DNA of 45,765 nucleotides from Candidatus Poseidoniaceae archaeon (GCA_028353405.1 JAOMOG010000012.1:1-45765); one strand, 5' to 3'; numbered from the stretch's first letter, positions 8,407 to 17,991 are shown. The notes: a model not told the origin generated them from the sequence alone. Translations and numbers: made by a program.

Positions 8407-10482
8407 GTGGCAGAAGACAATGAAGACATAGGTGACCTCGTAGAAGAGGAGCCTACGGCTATTGTTCTCGAAGAGAATGATACTGTTGATGTTGATGAAA
8501 CTGAAGTCACAATTTGGGCGCCAGAACCTAAAGGTTCAGATGAAGTTTTGCAATCTAGCATTGAAGAATGGATTATGGATGTTGAATTTGAGTCCACTGA
8601 GGATGTTCCAATTCCAAAGAGATTAGTAGACCAAGTGATTGGTCAAGAAGCAGGTTCTCTCATCATCAAAAAAGCTGCTGAACAACGTAGACACATGCTA
8701 ATGATTGGAGACCCAGGTACTGGGAAATCAATGCTAGCAAGATCAATGACCGACTTGTTACCTGCAGATTCACTGGAAGATATTTTGGTTTATCCTAATG
8801 AAGAAGATGAGAATGAACCTAGAGTTCGTTCAGTTCCGGCAGGTCGCGGGGATAGAATCATCAAAGTCCAAAAAGAAGCGATACGCCAACAAAAGGCTAA
8901 ATCACAAAAAGTATTATTGCTTGCATTTGGATTAATTGGCCTTCTCTTATTTTTCGCAGCATTACAATCCGGAGACATCATGACACTTCTATTCGGAGGT
9001 TTCCTCCTAGCCTTTGGATATATGTTCATCCGCAGCCGTCTAGGTTCGGTTGATGAAAGTAGAATTCCAAAACTCCTGGTTAAACATGAGCAAGGAGAAG
9101 ATCCACCATTTATTGATGCTACAGCGACATTAGCTGGTTCATTGCTAGGTGATGTAAGACACGACCCTTTCCAATCTGGCGGAATGGAAACTTCTGCTCA
9201 TGACAGAGTTGAACCTGGTGCAATCCACCGGGCTAACAAAGGAGTTCTCTATATTGATGAAGTTAATTTACTTCGTTTGGAAGAACAACAAGCATTGTTA
9301 ACAGCAATGCAAGAGAGGGCTTTTTCGATATCAGGTCGTTCAGAACGCTCCAGCGGTGCTCTAACCAAGACTGAACCAGTTCCATGTGATTTTATTCTTA
9401 TTGCAGCAGGTAACCTAGATGCAATCCAGGGAATGCATCCAGCACTGCGAAGCAGAATCAGAGGATATGGTTACGAAGTCTATGTTAATTCAGAAATGCC
9501 TGATACTGCACGTAATCGACGCCGTTTGATTAGATTCATTGCTCAAGAAGTATTGAGAGATATTGATACCTCTCGTGAGATTCCGCATTTTGATAAAAGT
9601 GGAGTCGGTATCATTCTAAGAGAAGCGCAAAGAAGATCAGGACGACGTGGAAAACTGTCACTACGCCTGCGTGAATTGGGTGGTCTTGTCCGTATTGCTG
9701 GAGATTTAGCAATGGAAGAAAACGCTCCTCTAACAACAGCAAAGCACGTTCTAAAAGCACGGGAAATTGCTAAACCTCTTGAACAACAAGTTGCTGACAG
9801 GATGATTGAAAGAAGATTAGATTATTCGCAAATAGTCAGCACTGGTGAAAGAGTTGGTAGAGTAAACGGTTTGGCTGTATTAGGTGCAAATTCAGGTTTG
9901 TCTGATTTCAGTGGTATCATGCTACCAGTAGAGGCATTAGTCACTCCAAGTCATGGTGGCGGCGGCAAAATACATGCTACCGGTGGTCTATCAGATCTCG
10001 CTAAGGAATCAGTAACAAATGTTAGCGCAGTAATCAAGAAGTTAACTGGTAAGGATGTATCTGATTATGATATCCATGTTCAATTCGTTAACACGCATGG
10101 TGTTGATGGAGACTCAGCATCCATTACCATTGCAACAGCGGTTATTTCAGCATTAGAGAATATTCCAATTCGCCAAGACTTAGCCATGACTGGGTCATTA
10201 TCGGTACGTGGAGAAGTACTTCCTATTGGCGGTGTAACTGCGAAAATAGAGGCAGCTGCACGTTGTGGAATCAAAACAGTAGTAATCCCTCGCGCTAATC
10301 TGCAAGATGTACTGCTTGATGACAAGTATGAAGACATGATTAATGTCATTGCAGTTGATACTTTGGATGAAGTCATGCTTCATGCATTGGTTAAGCACTC
10401 TGACAAAGCAAGTTTAGTAGAACGGTTAGAAGCGGTTATCGACAGATTAACGCCAGCAGCAGCATCAATTTCTCCGGCTTGA
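8407..10482 (+). CDS. lonB: archaeal membrane-anchored Lon protease (LonB)
   Basis: ATP-dependent protease that degrades misfolded and regulatory proteins at the inner face of the membrane. The 691-residue protein shows the LonB order. The Walker A motif is GDPGTGKS (101-108). Two membrane helices (about 169-208) are inserted between Walker A and Walker B, the defining feature of archaeal LonB. Walker B is VLYIDEVNLL (about 280-289), followed by AAA+ sensor elements (AAGNLDAI) and a C-terminal S16 protease domain. The catalytic dyad reads as Ser570 in DGDSAS and Lys613 in GGVTAK, the 43-residue spacing seen in E. coli Lon. The GTG start is set by an in-frame TGA 12 bases upstream and a GAGGG SD. 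The acidic first 60 residues are longer than usual. Confidence 0.95.
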   Translation: MAEDNEDIGDLVEEEPTAIVLEENDTVDVDETEVTIWAPEPKGSDEVLQSSIEEWIMDVEFESTEDVPIPKRLVDQVIGQEAGSLIIKKAAEQRRHMLMIGDPGTGKSMLARSMTDLLPADSLEDILVYPNEEDENEPRVRSVPAGRGDRIIKVQKEAIRQQKAKSQKVLLLAFGLIGLLLFFAALQSGDIMTLLFGGFLLAFGYMFIRSRLGSVDESRIPKLLVKHEQGEDPPFIDATATLAGSLLGDVRHDPFQSGGMETSAHDRVEPGAIHRANKGVLYIDEVNLLRLEEQQALLTAMQERAFSISGRSERSSGALTKTEPVPCDFILIAAGNLDAIQGMHPALRSRIRGYGYEVYVNSEMPDTARNRRRLIRFIAQEVLRDIDTSREIPHFDKSGVGIILREAQRRSGRRGKLSLRLRELGGLVRIAGDLAMEENAPLTTAKHVLKAREIAKPLEQQVADRMIERRLDYSQIVSTGERVGRVNGLAVLGANSGLSDFSGIMLPVEALVTPSHGGGGKIHATGGLSDLAKESVTNVSAVIKKLTGKDVSDYDIHVQFVNTHGVDGDSASITIATAVISALENIPIRQDLAMTGSLSVRGEVLPIGGVTAKIEAAARCGIKTVVIPRANLQDVLLDDKYEDMINVIAVDTLDEVMLHALVKHSDKASLVERLEAVIDRLTPAAASISPA

Positions 10483-10571
10483 ATATCCGCTCAGTGTGTT
10501 GTAATGCAGGGCATTATTGATATCCATCCGTCTATTACAAAAGGGTGAATCTTTCCCTTGAACTGGGTGGA

Positions 10572-11933
10572 ATGATGGGTGACACGGCTAAGGTCAAGGA
10601 TGCGAGTAAAGGCGCACTGGTTGTTTTATTCCTTGTAACTATGATCGATATGATCGGTTTTGGAATTGTGATTCCATTTCTAACCTATCTCGTAGAAGAT
10701 CTTGCTGGGGCAGAAGGAGTGACCGAAATAGGCCTCTGGGTCGGGTTACTAATGACTTCTTATTCAGCTGCACAATTTCTATTCTCTCCATTTTGGGGGT
10801 CACTGAGTGACCGTATAGGTCGAAGGCCAGTATTGATGGTTGGTCTAGTTGGAAACACAGTATTTTTTGCCGTATTTGGCCTCTCTAATACATTGTTAAT
10901 GGCCCTGGGGGCGAGATTTTTAGCAGGTGTTTTCAACGGAAATATTGCTGTTGCTAGAGCATATATTGGTGATGTTAGCAATCCGCAACAATTAGCAACT
11001 AGAATGGGAATTATCGGAGCAGCATTCGGTTTAGGTTTTACTATAGGTCCATTTTTAGGGGGTGAATTATCTGCACCAGCATTGAGGTGGGAAACATTTC
11101 AAGGAACTATTTTTGAAACCTATCCCTACTTATTACCTTGTCTTTTAGCGAGTGCATTATCTACGGTTTCCTTATTGGTAGCAATTAGAAATTTGCCTGA
11201 ATCATTAACTCCTGATATGCGTAAAGTTGACACAACAAGAACTTGGAGTCAGCAGATGAAGAATATGTTTGGCAACTCTAAGAAAATGCTCGGAGAAGGT
11301 TCGATTGCAGTTATTATCTGGGTAGCGATGTTATTCACATTTGGTTTCACCATAATGCATGCCATTTTTATTCTCTTTACAGGTATGCCGATTATCGATG
11401 GTGGACTTAATTTTAGTGAAGCAGATAATGGTCGCATATTTGCTATGATTGGAGTTACAGGAATTATCACTCAGGGATTCTTAATTGGCCCACTGACCAA
11501 GAAATTTGGTTCGCGACGATTACTTACAATTGCAGCATTGCTGACTGGTATTGGGCTTGTATTGATACCTTATTCACAATCTGACTATGCTTGGTTACAC
11601 ATACTTACTGTGACGTGTATCCTTTCAATAGGTAGTGGACTATTCCAGCCCTCATCATCAACCCTATTGGCTCAATTTGCAAAATCAGAAGGATATGAAT
11701 TGGGAGTTGTTATGGGGGCAAATGAATCACTTGGGGCATTTGCAAGAATACTAGGGCCACTTTCTGGTGGTCTAGTATGGGTCCTGACTTCCGATGGCAC
11801 ATATCCATGGGACTTCCATACAGCCTTCCATTTGTGCGGTTTGCTTATGCTCTGCTCAGCATTACTTTCATTAAAATTACCAGAGCCTAAAATATTCGGT
11901 GCGAGCAAAGAAGATTCTACTCAAGAAGAGTGA
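10572..11933 (+). CDS. MFS transporter, TetA-like drug:H+ antiporter family
   Basis: A 12-helix major facilitator protein of about 453 residues. The loop 2-3 signature is LSDRIGRRPVLM, and the motif-C-like glycine/proline region is GLGFTIGPFLGG; both are typical of the DHA1/TetA group of proton-driven multidrug or tetracycline-type exporters. Later helices contain the matching half-repeat GPLTKKFGSRRLL. The substrate cannot be told from the sequence. A GTG at 10545 is in frame, but the ATG pair at 10572/10575 directly after GGGTGG is the better start. It is read in the same direction as lonB and the permease after it. Confidence 0.85.
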   Translation: MMGDTAKVKDASKGALVVLFLVTMIDMIGFGIVIPFLTYLVEDLAGAEGVTEIGLWVGLLMTSYSAAQFLFSPFWGSLSDRIGRRPVLMVGLVGNTVFFAVFGLSNTLLMALGARFLAGVFNGNIAVARAYIGDVSNPQQLATRMGIIGAAFGLGFTIGPFLGGELSAPALRWETFQGTIFETYPYLLPCLLASALSTVSLLVAIRNLPESLTPDMRKVDTTRTWSQQMKNMFGNSKKMLGEGSIAVIIWVAMLFTFGFTIMHAIFILFTGMPIIDGGLNFSEADNGRIFAMIGVTGIITQGFLIGPLTKKFGSRRLLTIAALLTGIGLVLIPYSQSDYAWLHILTVTCILSIGSGLFQPSSSTLLAQFAKSEGYELGVVMGANESLGAFARILGPLSGGLVWVLTSDGTYPWDFHTAFHLCGLLMLCSALLSLKLPEPKIFGASKEDSTQEE

Positions 11934-11985
11934 ATTGCCACATTAGTAGGTGTCACCTTGAAGAATGATAAGGAGAGGGAGACAC

Positions 11986-13407
11986 ATGGAGCATGCGGTT
12001 GACACTTCAGATTTCGACTCATTTGATAGACGGCTATCTGCAGCAGCCAATGTATTAATCATACTAACTGTACTAACCATTGCAATGATATATTTGCAAG
12101 GTGTTTTACAACCGTTTTTTATTGCATTAGCGATTTATTTTGTTTTGAAACCAGGAGCAGATAAACTTTCAGTGAGTGGTTTTCCAGTTATACTATCATA
12201 CTTTACAATGCTAATGCTAGCTCTACTGATTGTTAGCAGTGCTGCACTTTTTGCATATCACCAAGCAGATGATTTGATCGGCGATGATGAAGAGATGCAA
12301 AAATATAACAATCTGTTAGATGAAAAGTGGTTAAATCTCAAAGGCATGCCGGTTATTGGTCCAGTAATAGTGGATGCAGTAGGTGGTGCTGATTCCGATT
12401 TAGGTAGCGATTTATCTGAGATGGGATTGTTATCGGATAATCAGCAGTTATCAGATGTACTGGTCGGGATGATGTCGAGTACAGGTGGCGCATTGACAAC
12501 GAGTTTGACTGTGACATTCTTCCTAATTTTCATTATTTTCGAAGCTAGTTTACTGCCGGGTAGAATAGAACGAGCGTGGCCAGGTGGAGCAAATGAAAAG
12601 GTTCAGATGGTAAGGGATCAAATTGAATCAAGTGTCAATACATATATCATTGTAAAAACTGGAGTTGGAGTTGGTACTGCGGTTATTGCCGGTGTCATAA
12701 TGGCAATTTTTGGAATTGATTTATGGTTCACTTGGGCACTTCTGACATTTTTACTAAACTATGTTCCTTACATCGGTTCTCTAATTGCAACAGTGCCTCC
12801 AATTATTCTTGGTCTAATCCTACTAGAACCGACCTCTTTGATTCTACTAACGGTCCTATTATTGACCAATCAACAAATGTGGGGTAATGTAATAGAAACG
12901 CGCTGGGCAGGAAGGGCATTAGATCTATCTCCTGTTGTTCTATTGTTAGTAACTGCATTTTCCTTCTGGTTATGGGGGATTCTAGGAATGATTTTAGCAG
13001 TACCATTCGCAGTGATAATTAAAATCGTACTAGAAAATATTGAGAACACTAGGCCAATAGCAATACTTCTGTCAGAGAGGGCTCCAACAATAGATGAAGC
13101 GTGGAAAAATGCTCTCAAGGATGGTAAGATTTCATTATATGAGACTAAAATTCTCAAGGAGTTGCAAACAACTCTCGGATTAAGCGATAAGCAGGTAGTT
13201 TTGATGTCGTCTAAATATTCAGCAGAACACGTCCTTCAGTATGGGAGAATTACAAAAGATCAGAAAGATTTGATTCTACAGGGAGCAAAGGAATCTATGA
13301 CTCCGGAGCAATATGGCGAACTAAAGGACTCGTTGAGTGAAGGGAAAGTCACTGCTGAATCACGTAAGATGCTAGATATATTCGTTGAACTAGTTGAAGA
13401 AGAATGA
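11986..13407 (+). CDS. AI-2E/PerM family membrane transporter
   Basis: About 473 residues with the family pattern: two or three N-terminal helices, a soluble segment (about 85-165), then a bundle of helices. The conserved middle GVGVGTAVIAGVIMAIFGID and LLNYVPYIGSLIATVPP, followed by VIETRWAGRALDLSPVVLLL, are diagnostic of the AI-2E transporter (PerM/YdiK) family. Members export diverse small molecules or act as Na+/H+ antiporters; the substrate here is unknown. A C-terminal extension of about 110 residues after the last helix is predicted soluble and is longer than usual. The ATG at 11986 is chosen over 11965 because AAGGAGAGGGAG lies just before it. Confidence 0.88.
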   Translation: MEHAVDTSDFDSFDRRLSAAANVLIILTVLTIAMIYLQGVLQPFFIALAIYFVLKPGADKLSVSGFPVILSYFTMLMLALLIVSSAALFAYHQADDLIGDDEEMQKYNNLLDEKWLNLKGMPVIGPVIVDAVGGADSDLGSDLSEMGLLSDNQQLSDVLVGMMSSTGGALTTSLTVTFFLIFIIFEASLLPGRIERAWPGGANEKVQMVRDQIESSVNTYIIVKTGVGVGTAVIAGVIMAIFGIDLWFTWALLTFLLNYVPYIGSLIATVPPIILGLILLEPTSLILLTVLLLTNQQMWGNVIETRWAGRALDLSPVVLLLVTAFSFWLWGILGMILAVPFAVIIKIVLENIENTRPIAILLSERAPTIDEAWKNALKDGKISLYETKILKELQTTLGLSDKQVVLMSSKYSAEHVLQYGRITKDQKDLILQGAKESMTPEQYGELKDSLSEGKVTAESRKMLDIFVELVEEE

Positions 13408-13409
13408 GT

Positions 13410-13676
13410 TCACAGTACTTCAATTAGTATTTTTTCTAGTTCAGTATTTATCATTAGAATCAGTGTTCCAAATTCTGGAGGAATATTAGGGTCCTCGTAA
13501 AGTTCTTCCAGTTTAGATTGTGACATTGCAATTCGAACATCTAGTTTCTTTGCTTTATTGAGAAGCCACAATTCACAAGTCTCTTTTGCTTGGCGGCGGA
13601 TGTTACGAGGAACCTTAGGGTCATCGATTTGTTTTATGACTGAAGCCACTTGTGTTAGTCTTGTTTCGATATCCAT
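13410..13676 (-). CDS. UPF0147 family small archaeal protein
   Basis: An 88-residue helical protein. The stretch VPRNIRRQAKE near the centre and EDPNIPPEFGTLILMINTELE near the end match the archaeal UPF0147 family, which is conserved but has no assigned function. The frame extends upstream to 13748, but the ATG at 13676 has a strong SD (GGAGG, about 7 bases before it) and gives exactly the family length. It is convergent with the AI-2E permease, only 2 bases apart, and divergent from the prepilin peptidase at 13752. Confidence 0.85.
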   Translation of the reverse strand: MDIETRLTQVASVIKQIDDPKVPRNIRRQAKETCELWLLNKAKKLDVRIAMSQSKLEELYEDPNIPPEFGTLILMINTELEKILIEVL

Positions 13677-13751
13677 GAGAGGTCCTCCATTGGGGGGTAA
13701 TGGTTGCTCCATGAAGGCCGTCTTTAAGGTGATTGCCACCATCCGCATAGC

Positions 13752-14750
13752 ATGTCCCTTAGCAATGACGCGATTCTTAACTGGACTAGAGTACTTGTTT
13801 TGCTAGTTGGAATGGGGTGGGCCGCATGGATGGATCACAAAGAAAGAAGAGTCAAAAATGAGCATTGGCTTGTCTGGATTAAGCCAGCAATTTTCATTTG
13901 GGCTCTAGATCTCATGATACAGGGTGCTGATTGGACAATACTGTTGACTGCATCAGCTGTAGTTGCCTATGCTAGTATGGCGGTAATCGGCAGGCCGAGT
14001 TTGAAGGACCTGTTACGCGGTTCAAAACTAGACCTCATAGTCACAACATGGTATATGGTTAGCCTTACTGGTGTCATCTGTGGTGCGATTTTGTATCAAC
14101 AGTCTTTGCCGCTAGAAGTTCTTGTAGGTAACGACACCTCTCTAGGTGCTCTCTGGTGGAAAACCTTGGCAGTAGGTGGATCAATACTGATAATTGATTT
14201 AGCCTGGAGGGTTAGAATGATACACGGTGGTGCAGATGCCAAGTGTTTGATGTGGGTTGCAATACTAATTCCAAGTTGGTCTGCTCTACCCCTGACCTAC
14301 TCAACTGCAACAATAGATTCTATTGTTTCATTACCACCTGCGATTTCATTACTAATGTGGGGTGGATTCATCTTCTTGCTAATACCATTCATTATGCTCG
14401 GCAAGAATATTTCAAACGGTAATGTCAAGAAATTATCAGATTTAAGGTTGGCATGGCATGCTTCAATGATGCCGCTCAAGGAAGTTGTTGATTCACATGT
14501 TTGGCTTCTATCCTCTGTTATCGAGATGCCAGACGGAACTACTACTGTGCATCACAAGACTAGAGCTCCGTCAAGAACTCCAACAGATGAAGAACTACTC
14601 ACTCATGTTTCAACATTACAAGAAATAGGTGTGGAATTTGTTTGGGTTAGTTACAAATTACCACTTTTGGTATTTTTATTCCCAGCGATAATACCGTTTG
14701 TCTTAATCGGCGACCCGATGTCATTATTATTACCAATGCTTGGACTTTGA
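13752..14750 (+). CDS. archaeal type IV prepilin/prearchaellin peptidase (A24 family aspartyl protease)
   Basis: A membrane aspartyl protease that cleaves class III signal peptides of archaeal pilins and archaellins. The 332-residue protein has the first catalytic Asp (Asp28) in WMDHKERRVKN, matching the family's D-x-R/K-x-R-x-V-x-N loop after helix 1. The second (Asp162) is in HGGADAKCLMW, an archaeal GGAD form of the GxGD motif. Several further helices follow, and an 80-residue soluble loop lies before the last helix. No pilin or secretion ATPase gene lies in the window, so its substrates are encoded elsewhere. Confidence 0.88.
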   Translation: MSLSNDAILNWTRVLVLLVGMGWAAWMDHKERRVKNEHWLVWIKPAIFIWALDLMIQGADWTILLTASAVVAYASMAVIGRPSLKDLLRGSKLDLIVTTWYMVSLTGVICGAILYQQSLPLEVLVGNDTSLGALWWKTLAVGGSILIIDLAWRVRMIHGGADAKCLMWVAILIPSWSALPLTYSTATIDSIVSLPPAISLLMWGGFIFLLIPFIMLGKNISNGNVKKLSDLRLAWHASMMPLKEVVDSHVWLLSSVIEMPDGTTTVHHKTRAPSRTPTDEELLTHVSTLQEIGVEFVWVSYKLPLLVFLFPAIIPFVLIGDPMSLLLPMLGL

Positions 14751-14816
14751 TAATACAAAATTGTTGACAAGGCTAACGCTATTTGTCGGATGAAAATAGT
14801 TAGTGATGAAAGGTAA

Positions 14817-14966
14817 TCAGATACCTTTGCGCTCAACGTTCTTCAATCGAAGACCCTTGTAATTACATTTTCTGCAGCGTGCTGCGCGCATAGCATTACG
14901 AGCATTACACTTCATGCAGATTTTACGGTGAAGCAAGCGAGCTTCTGCTTCAGGGAATCGTGCCAT
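14817..14966 (-). CDS. rpl40e: 50S ribosomal protein L40e
   Basis: A 49-residue basic protein starting [20 protein letters not shown]. It carries a four-Cys zinc finger made of CMKC and CRKC, and ends [12 protein letters not shown]. Length, zinc pattern and sequence match archaeal L40e, a component of the large ribosomal subunit (the ribosomal part of eukaryotic ubiquitin-L40 fusions). The short leader and the AT-rich GATTAAATAG about 25 bases upstream fit a leaderless or near-leaderless message. Confidence 0.95.
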   Translation of the reverse strand: MARFPEAEARLLHRKICMKCNARNAMRAARCRKCNYKGLRLKNVERKGI

Positions 14967-15107
14967 GTAGTCGGCGACCAACTTCCTCTATTTAATCAAA
15001 ACCCGCAGTAATACCTTGGAATCAATACGGAGTTGCTCGTTTTTGCTCAAGACAAAGTATTTTTTCATTGCGCATAATTGAAGCACTTGAGGCTCAAGCA
15101 CCGGTTG

Positions 15108-15869
15108 ATGCGAATCACTCGCCTGCCAGCAATTCACCACGACTCCAACATCGTAGTGGTCAAAGGAAGTGCGAGCAGCATCTTAATCGATGTAGGAACA
15201 TCATGGTATCAAATGTTACAAGTTGAGAGAATCATCGGCGTGTTAGGTGATGAAAAATTAGACCGTATATTGCTTACATCTCGCCTCTATCCTTTCGCAG
15301 GCGGATCTAAATATGTCTCGCAATACTTCGATAATGCACCGGTTCATATTCATGAAGAAGGGCAAGCAGCATTGCAAACAGGAGATTTTTTCACTACTTG
15401 GGCTAATCGTTATGAATCCGACATGCCATCAATTGAAACCTCATTGGTTGAGGATGGTGAAATATTTGTCTTGGGAGATTGTGAAGTGGAAGCAGTGCTG
15501 ACCAATGGAATTAGTAGTGATGGAATGTCGTATTATATCTCACAAGAAAATCTGCTGATTGCAGGTGGAATCGTGATAAGGGCAGACAGGCCATGCAGAT
15601 GGGATTTGCCTGGTGCGAACCTAGTTACTCTCAGAGACAATCTTAAGAAAATAATGCTGATGAAACTTTCAGCTATTGTACCTATGCAAGGGCCAGCCAT
15701 AAAGGGTAAGAAACATGTTGCTGAAGTTCTAAAACGCCATCTTGAATTCTATCAAAGTTGTATCGATGATGGCGGAACTCCACCTTCAACATGGGCAAGA
15801 CCTGCACGTTCAACATTGTGGTTGACTCCGAGAACTCCATGGCCACTGGAAGAAAAAGAATCAGCTTAA
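15108..15869 (+). CDS. metallo-beta-lactamase-fold protein lacking the metal ligands (pseudo-enzyme)
   Basis: A 253-residue protein with the MBL-fold layout: MRITRLPAIHHDSNIVVV, then ILIDVGTS (first Asp), then the predicted metal loop DRILLTSRLYPFAGG. In active members this loop reads THxHxDHxGG; here the three metal ligands and the Asp are replaced by Ser, Leu, Pro and Phe. The third-histidine region reads TNGISSDGMSYYI (no His), and the SGD motif reads AGGIVI (no Asp). The fold seems kept while all metal binding is lost, so a structural, binding or regulatory role is inferred. A TTG at 15078 is in frame; the ATG at 15108 matches the usual N-terminus. It overlaps the stop of the convergent gene by 4 bases. 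Confidence 0.75.
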   Translation: MRITRLPAIHHDSNIVVVKGSASSILIDVGTSWYQMLQVERIIGVLGDEKLDRILLTSRLYPFAGGSKYVSQYFDNAPVHIHEEGQAALQTGDFFTTWANRYESDMPSIETSLVEDGEIFVLGDCEVEAVLTNGISSDGMSYYISQENLLIAGGIVIRADRPCRWDLPGANLVTLRDNLKKIMLMKLSAIVPMQGPAIKGKKHVAEVLKRHLEFYQSCIDDGGTPPSTWARPARSTLWLTPRTPWPLEEKESA

Positions 15870-16483
15870 GCAACAGCCGAAAGATCTGGAGATGGCGTAG
15901 CCGGATAATATGAATTATTTTTCTTTGCTTCCAGTAAACGGGCTCTTCGAACTGCCCTCATCTCTTCCTTTTCCTTGAACTTGGCCGAAACATCATGGTA
16001 AGATAATTCACAACCAGTAAAATCTAGTACACGTCGTTGCCATCCACTTTGCAAGTGAATCTCATTATTGCTAACTCTGATGCTTGTAATTGGGCCCTCA
16101 TTCTGGAAAAGGTGTATCTTCCTACTAGGAACTTGGTCGCCTACTATCCATATTGAGCCACTCTGGCATGCAGCTAGCAAACGGTGTGTGCTTTCACTAG
16201 CCGAACATATTGAGCGGATTGATTCCCCTTCCAGATTAAATTTGTTTATCACTTCAAGACAAGGAACTGACAAATGAGTAATTCCCCCACTGTTATCGCC
16301 TACGATGATGCTCTCTAGGCGGTTGTTGATACTTTTGAAGGCCAACAAGACAGTTACTAACGAATCTAATTTTGTTTGTTGGCGTCTGCCGAGTGTCGGT
16401 TTCCAGATGATCATTCCATCATCCATTGCGGTCAAACATCCATCGGATGTGACGAGGCTTCGTAGTACAATTCTATTATTCAT
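15866..16483 (-). CDS. uncharacterised protein, possibly beta-propeller (WD-repeat-like)
   Basis: About 205 residues. Short hydrophobic strands recur with patterns such as DGCLTAMDDGMIIWKP, SIIVGDNSGGITHLSV and LLAACQSGSIWIVGD, which look like blades of a WD40-type or PQQ-type propeller, though too few for a full ring. A charged helix rich in Lys, Glu and Arg and a Pro-rich tail end the protein. The frame is open upstream to 16741, but that part runs through the neighbouring zinc protein, so the ATG at 16483 is the likely start. No family was recognised with certainty. Confidence 0.6.
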   Translation of the reverse strand: MNNRIVLRSLVTSDGCLTAMDDGMIIWKPTLGRRQQTKLDSLVTVLLAFKSINNRLESIIVGDNSGGITHLSVPCLEVINKFNLEGESIRSICSASESTHRLLAACQSGSIWIVGDQVPSRKIHLFQNEGPITSIRVSNNEIHLQSGWQRRVLDFTGCELSYHDVSAKFKEKEEMRAVRRARLLEAKKNNSYYPATPSPDLSAVA

Positions 16484-16556
16484 ACAACAGAAATGAAAGG
16501 CGTAGGTACTACTTCCTTTCCCACACCCTATGATAAAAGTGAAAGTGAAAAGAAAA

Positions 16557-16835
16557 TCAATAGGTGTCCTTGTCAGACTTGTTCTCTTTCTTCCACAACC
16601 TATAGCAAGGCTTGCAGACGCGAACTCGTCCTTTTCTTTCGGTATAGCCGCTATCGCCCCATGTTTCAATTGCATTATCAACGGATAGAGAGCGACCTCC
16701 CATGTTCTTGTCAGCAAACCCTTCGCAGGATTTTCTGCCACATGGAATTACTCCTTCCTTTGCCGCAGTAGCCGATTTCTTTGAATCGTCACCAGACTTT
16801 TTTTGATGTTTGCGTGCATTGGCCTTGAATCCCAT
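16557..16835 (-). CDS. small zinc-binding protein of unknown function
   Basis: A 92-residue basic protein. It begins MGFKANARKHQKKSGDDSKK and has Cys pairs in CGRKSC and CKPC that would form a treble-clef or ribbon-type zinc site, with a Trp/Tyr-rich C-terminus (CYRLWKKE). An AGGAG SD lies about 6 bases before the ATG. It lies between TFB and the propeller-like gene on the same strand. Size and charge suggest a nucleic-acid or ribosome-associated role, but this is only inference. Confidence 0.75.
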   Translation of the reverse strand: MGFKANARKHQKKSGDDSKKSATAAKEGVIPCGRKSCEGFADKNMGGRSLSVDNAIETWGDSGYTERKGRVRVCKPCYRLWKKENKSDKDTY

Positions 16836-16888
16836 GATTATAGTCTCCTAGCCCTAGATTCATCAAGGTTGTTGCTGAAAAGTATCAA

Positions 16889-17899
16889 TCATTGCAATGA
16901 TTCATGACCAAGTTGTTGCAGTAGGCCATTAAATAAACGTAGTAATCCACGTAATGTGACCTCTGAGATATTCGCAACAGCGCACACTTCAGATTGAGTT
17001 CTTGGGTTACTAGATTCATTAGATGCTTTGTAAATTAGAGCAGCAGCAACGCCCATCGGTTTCTTTCCTTGCCAAATGTCGTCATGCGGCTTAATAATAT
17101 TCCAAAGGTTGTTGACTTGAATATGGATGTTGGCAGGTAATTGCAAATCGGAGATGAACTTGTCAAAGAATTGATCAGGAGAAGTAATTTTATGCATATT
17201 CATTTTTCTAGAAACTTGCCTAATCAATCGAGATAATTCTTTTTCAGTTACATCAAAGGATTCAGCTATATGTGAAATTTGTCTTGGTAGGCTCTCTTGC
17301 CTAGCAACTAAATATGTACAGGCTGCTGAAACACCAGCAATCGATCTGCCGGTAACGAATCCCTCAGTGGATAGTTTCCTGTAGATGCGGGCAACTTCCT
17401 CTTGTAACGGCCGTGGTAAACCTGATTTGTCTCTAATGAATTGATTAGCTCTAACCAAATTCCTCTCACGACTCTTTCTGGTTTTGCTTCTTTCATCAAC
17501 GACTCTCCTTCTTCTCCAATCGCGTCTTGCTTGATTGGACATACCGAGTCTTCCAGATTTTCCGGAATTCAAATCTTTTACATCAATAGTTGTGTTTAAG
17601 CCTCTATCGGCTAGTGTATAGGTCAAAGGTGCACCAACTCTTGATTTATCTTGGCCGCTATCGCCGTTAATCCACTCTGCGCCAGGGTCGATCACATTCT
17701 CTGCAGCAACAAGGCCACAGGAGTTACAGACGATTTCTCCCCTGTTTACATCCATATTCCAATCAACTGCAAAACATTCCTCACAAGGGCTGGTATGACC
17801 CTCTAAAGTTCGTCGCGGAGGACGTTCCAAGTCTACACCTCCATGGTATTGATTTTTCTTTGAAGACACAGGTTCCATATTTACTTGCTTCCGACTCAT
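16889..17899 (-). CDS. tfb: transcription initiation factor B (TFB, TFIIB homologue)
   Basis: Archaeal general transcription factor that binds TBP and the BRE and recruits RNA polymerase. About 336 residues: an N-terminal zinc ribbon (CEEC ... CNSC, with RGEIVCNSCGLV), the B-reader/linker region with DPGAEW and RVGAPLTYTLADRGLNT, then two cyclin-fold repeats (about 130-230 and 235-330). These include GFVTGRSIAGVSAACTYLVA and KKPMGVAAALIYKASN, and a C-terminal helix-turn-helix (TQSEVCAVANISEVTLRGL). A start codon pair GTG-ATG lies at 17902/17899; the ATG is used. The N-terminal extension before the ribbon (about 30 residues) is longer than in many TFBs. Confidence 0.96.
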   Translation of the reverse strand: MSRKQVNMEPVSSKKNQYHGGVDLERPPRRTLEGHTSPCEECFAVDWNMDVNRGEIVCNSCGLVAAENVIDPGAEWINGDSGQDKSRVGAPLTYTLADRGLNTTIDVKDLNSGKSGRLGMSNQARRDWRRRRVVDERSKTRKSRERNLVRANQFIRDKSGLPRPLQEEVARIYRKLSTEGFVTGRSIAGVSAACTYLVARQESLPRQISHIAESFDVTEKELSRLIRQVSRKMNMHKITSPDQFFDKFISDLQLPANIHIQVNNLWNIIKPHDDIWQGKKPMGVAAALIYKASNESSNPRTQSEVCAVANISEVTLRGLLRLFNGLLQQLGHESLQ

Positions 17900-17935
17900 C
17901 ACTTCTCAACTCTTAGTTAACTAGTAAACGCCGCC

Positions 17936-17944
17936 TTATATAAA
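17936..17944 (-). promoter_or_regulatory. TATA box of the TFB gene
   Basis: TTTATATAA on the minus strand, 36 bases before the ATG at 17899. It is one of the best TATA matches in the window and predicts a leader of about 10 bases or less. Confidence 0.7.
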
Positions 17945-17991
17945 CTCCTCGTTGGACTACCCTATCACTAATGAGGTGCATGAGGCCTTTT

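Noticed and set aside
16484-16741. Longer form of the propeller-like protein reaching 16741
   Set aside because: It would run through the whole neighbouring zinc-protein gene in another frame; the extra residues are of poor composition.
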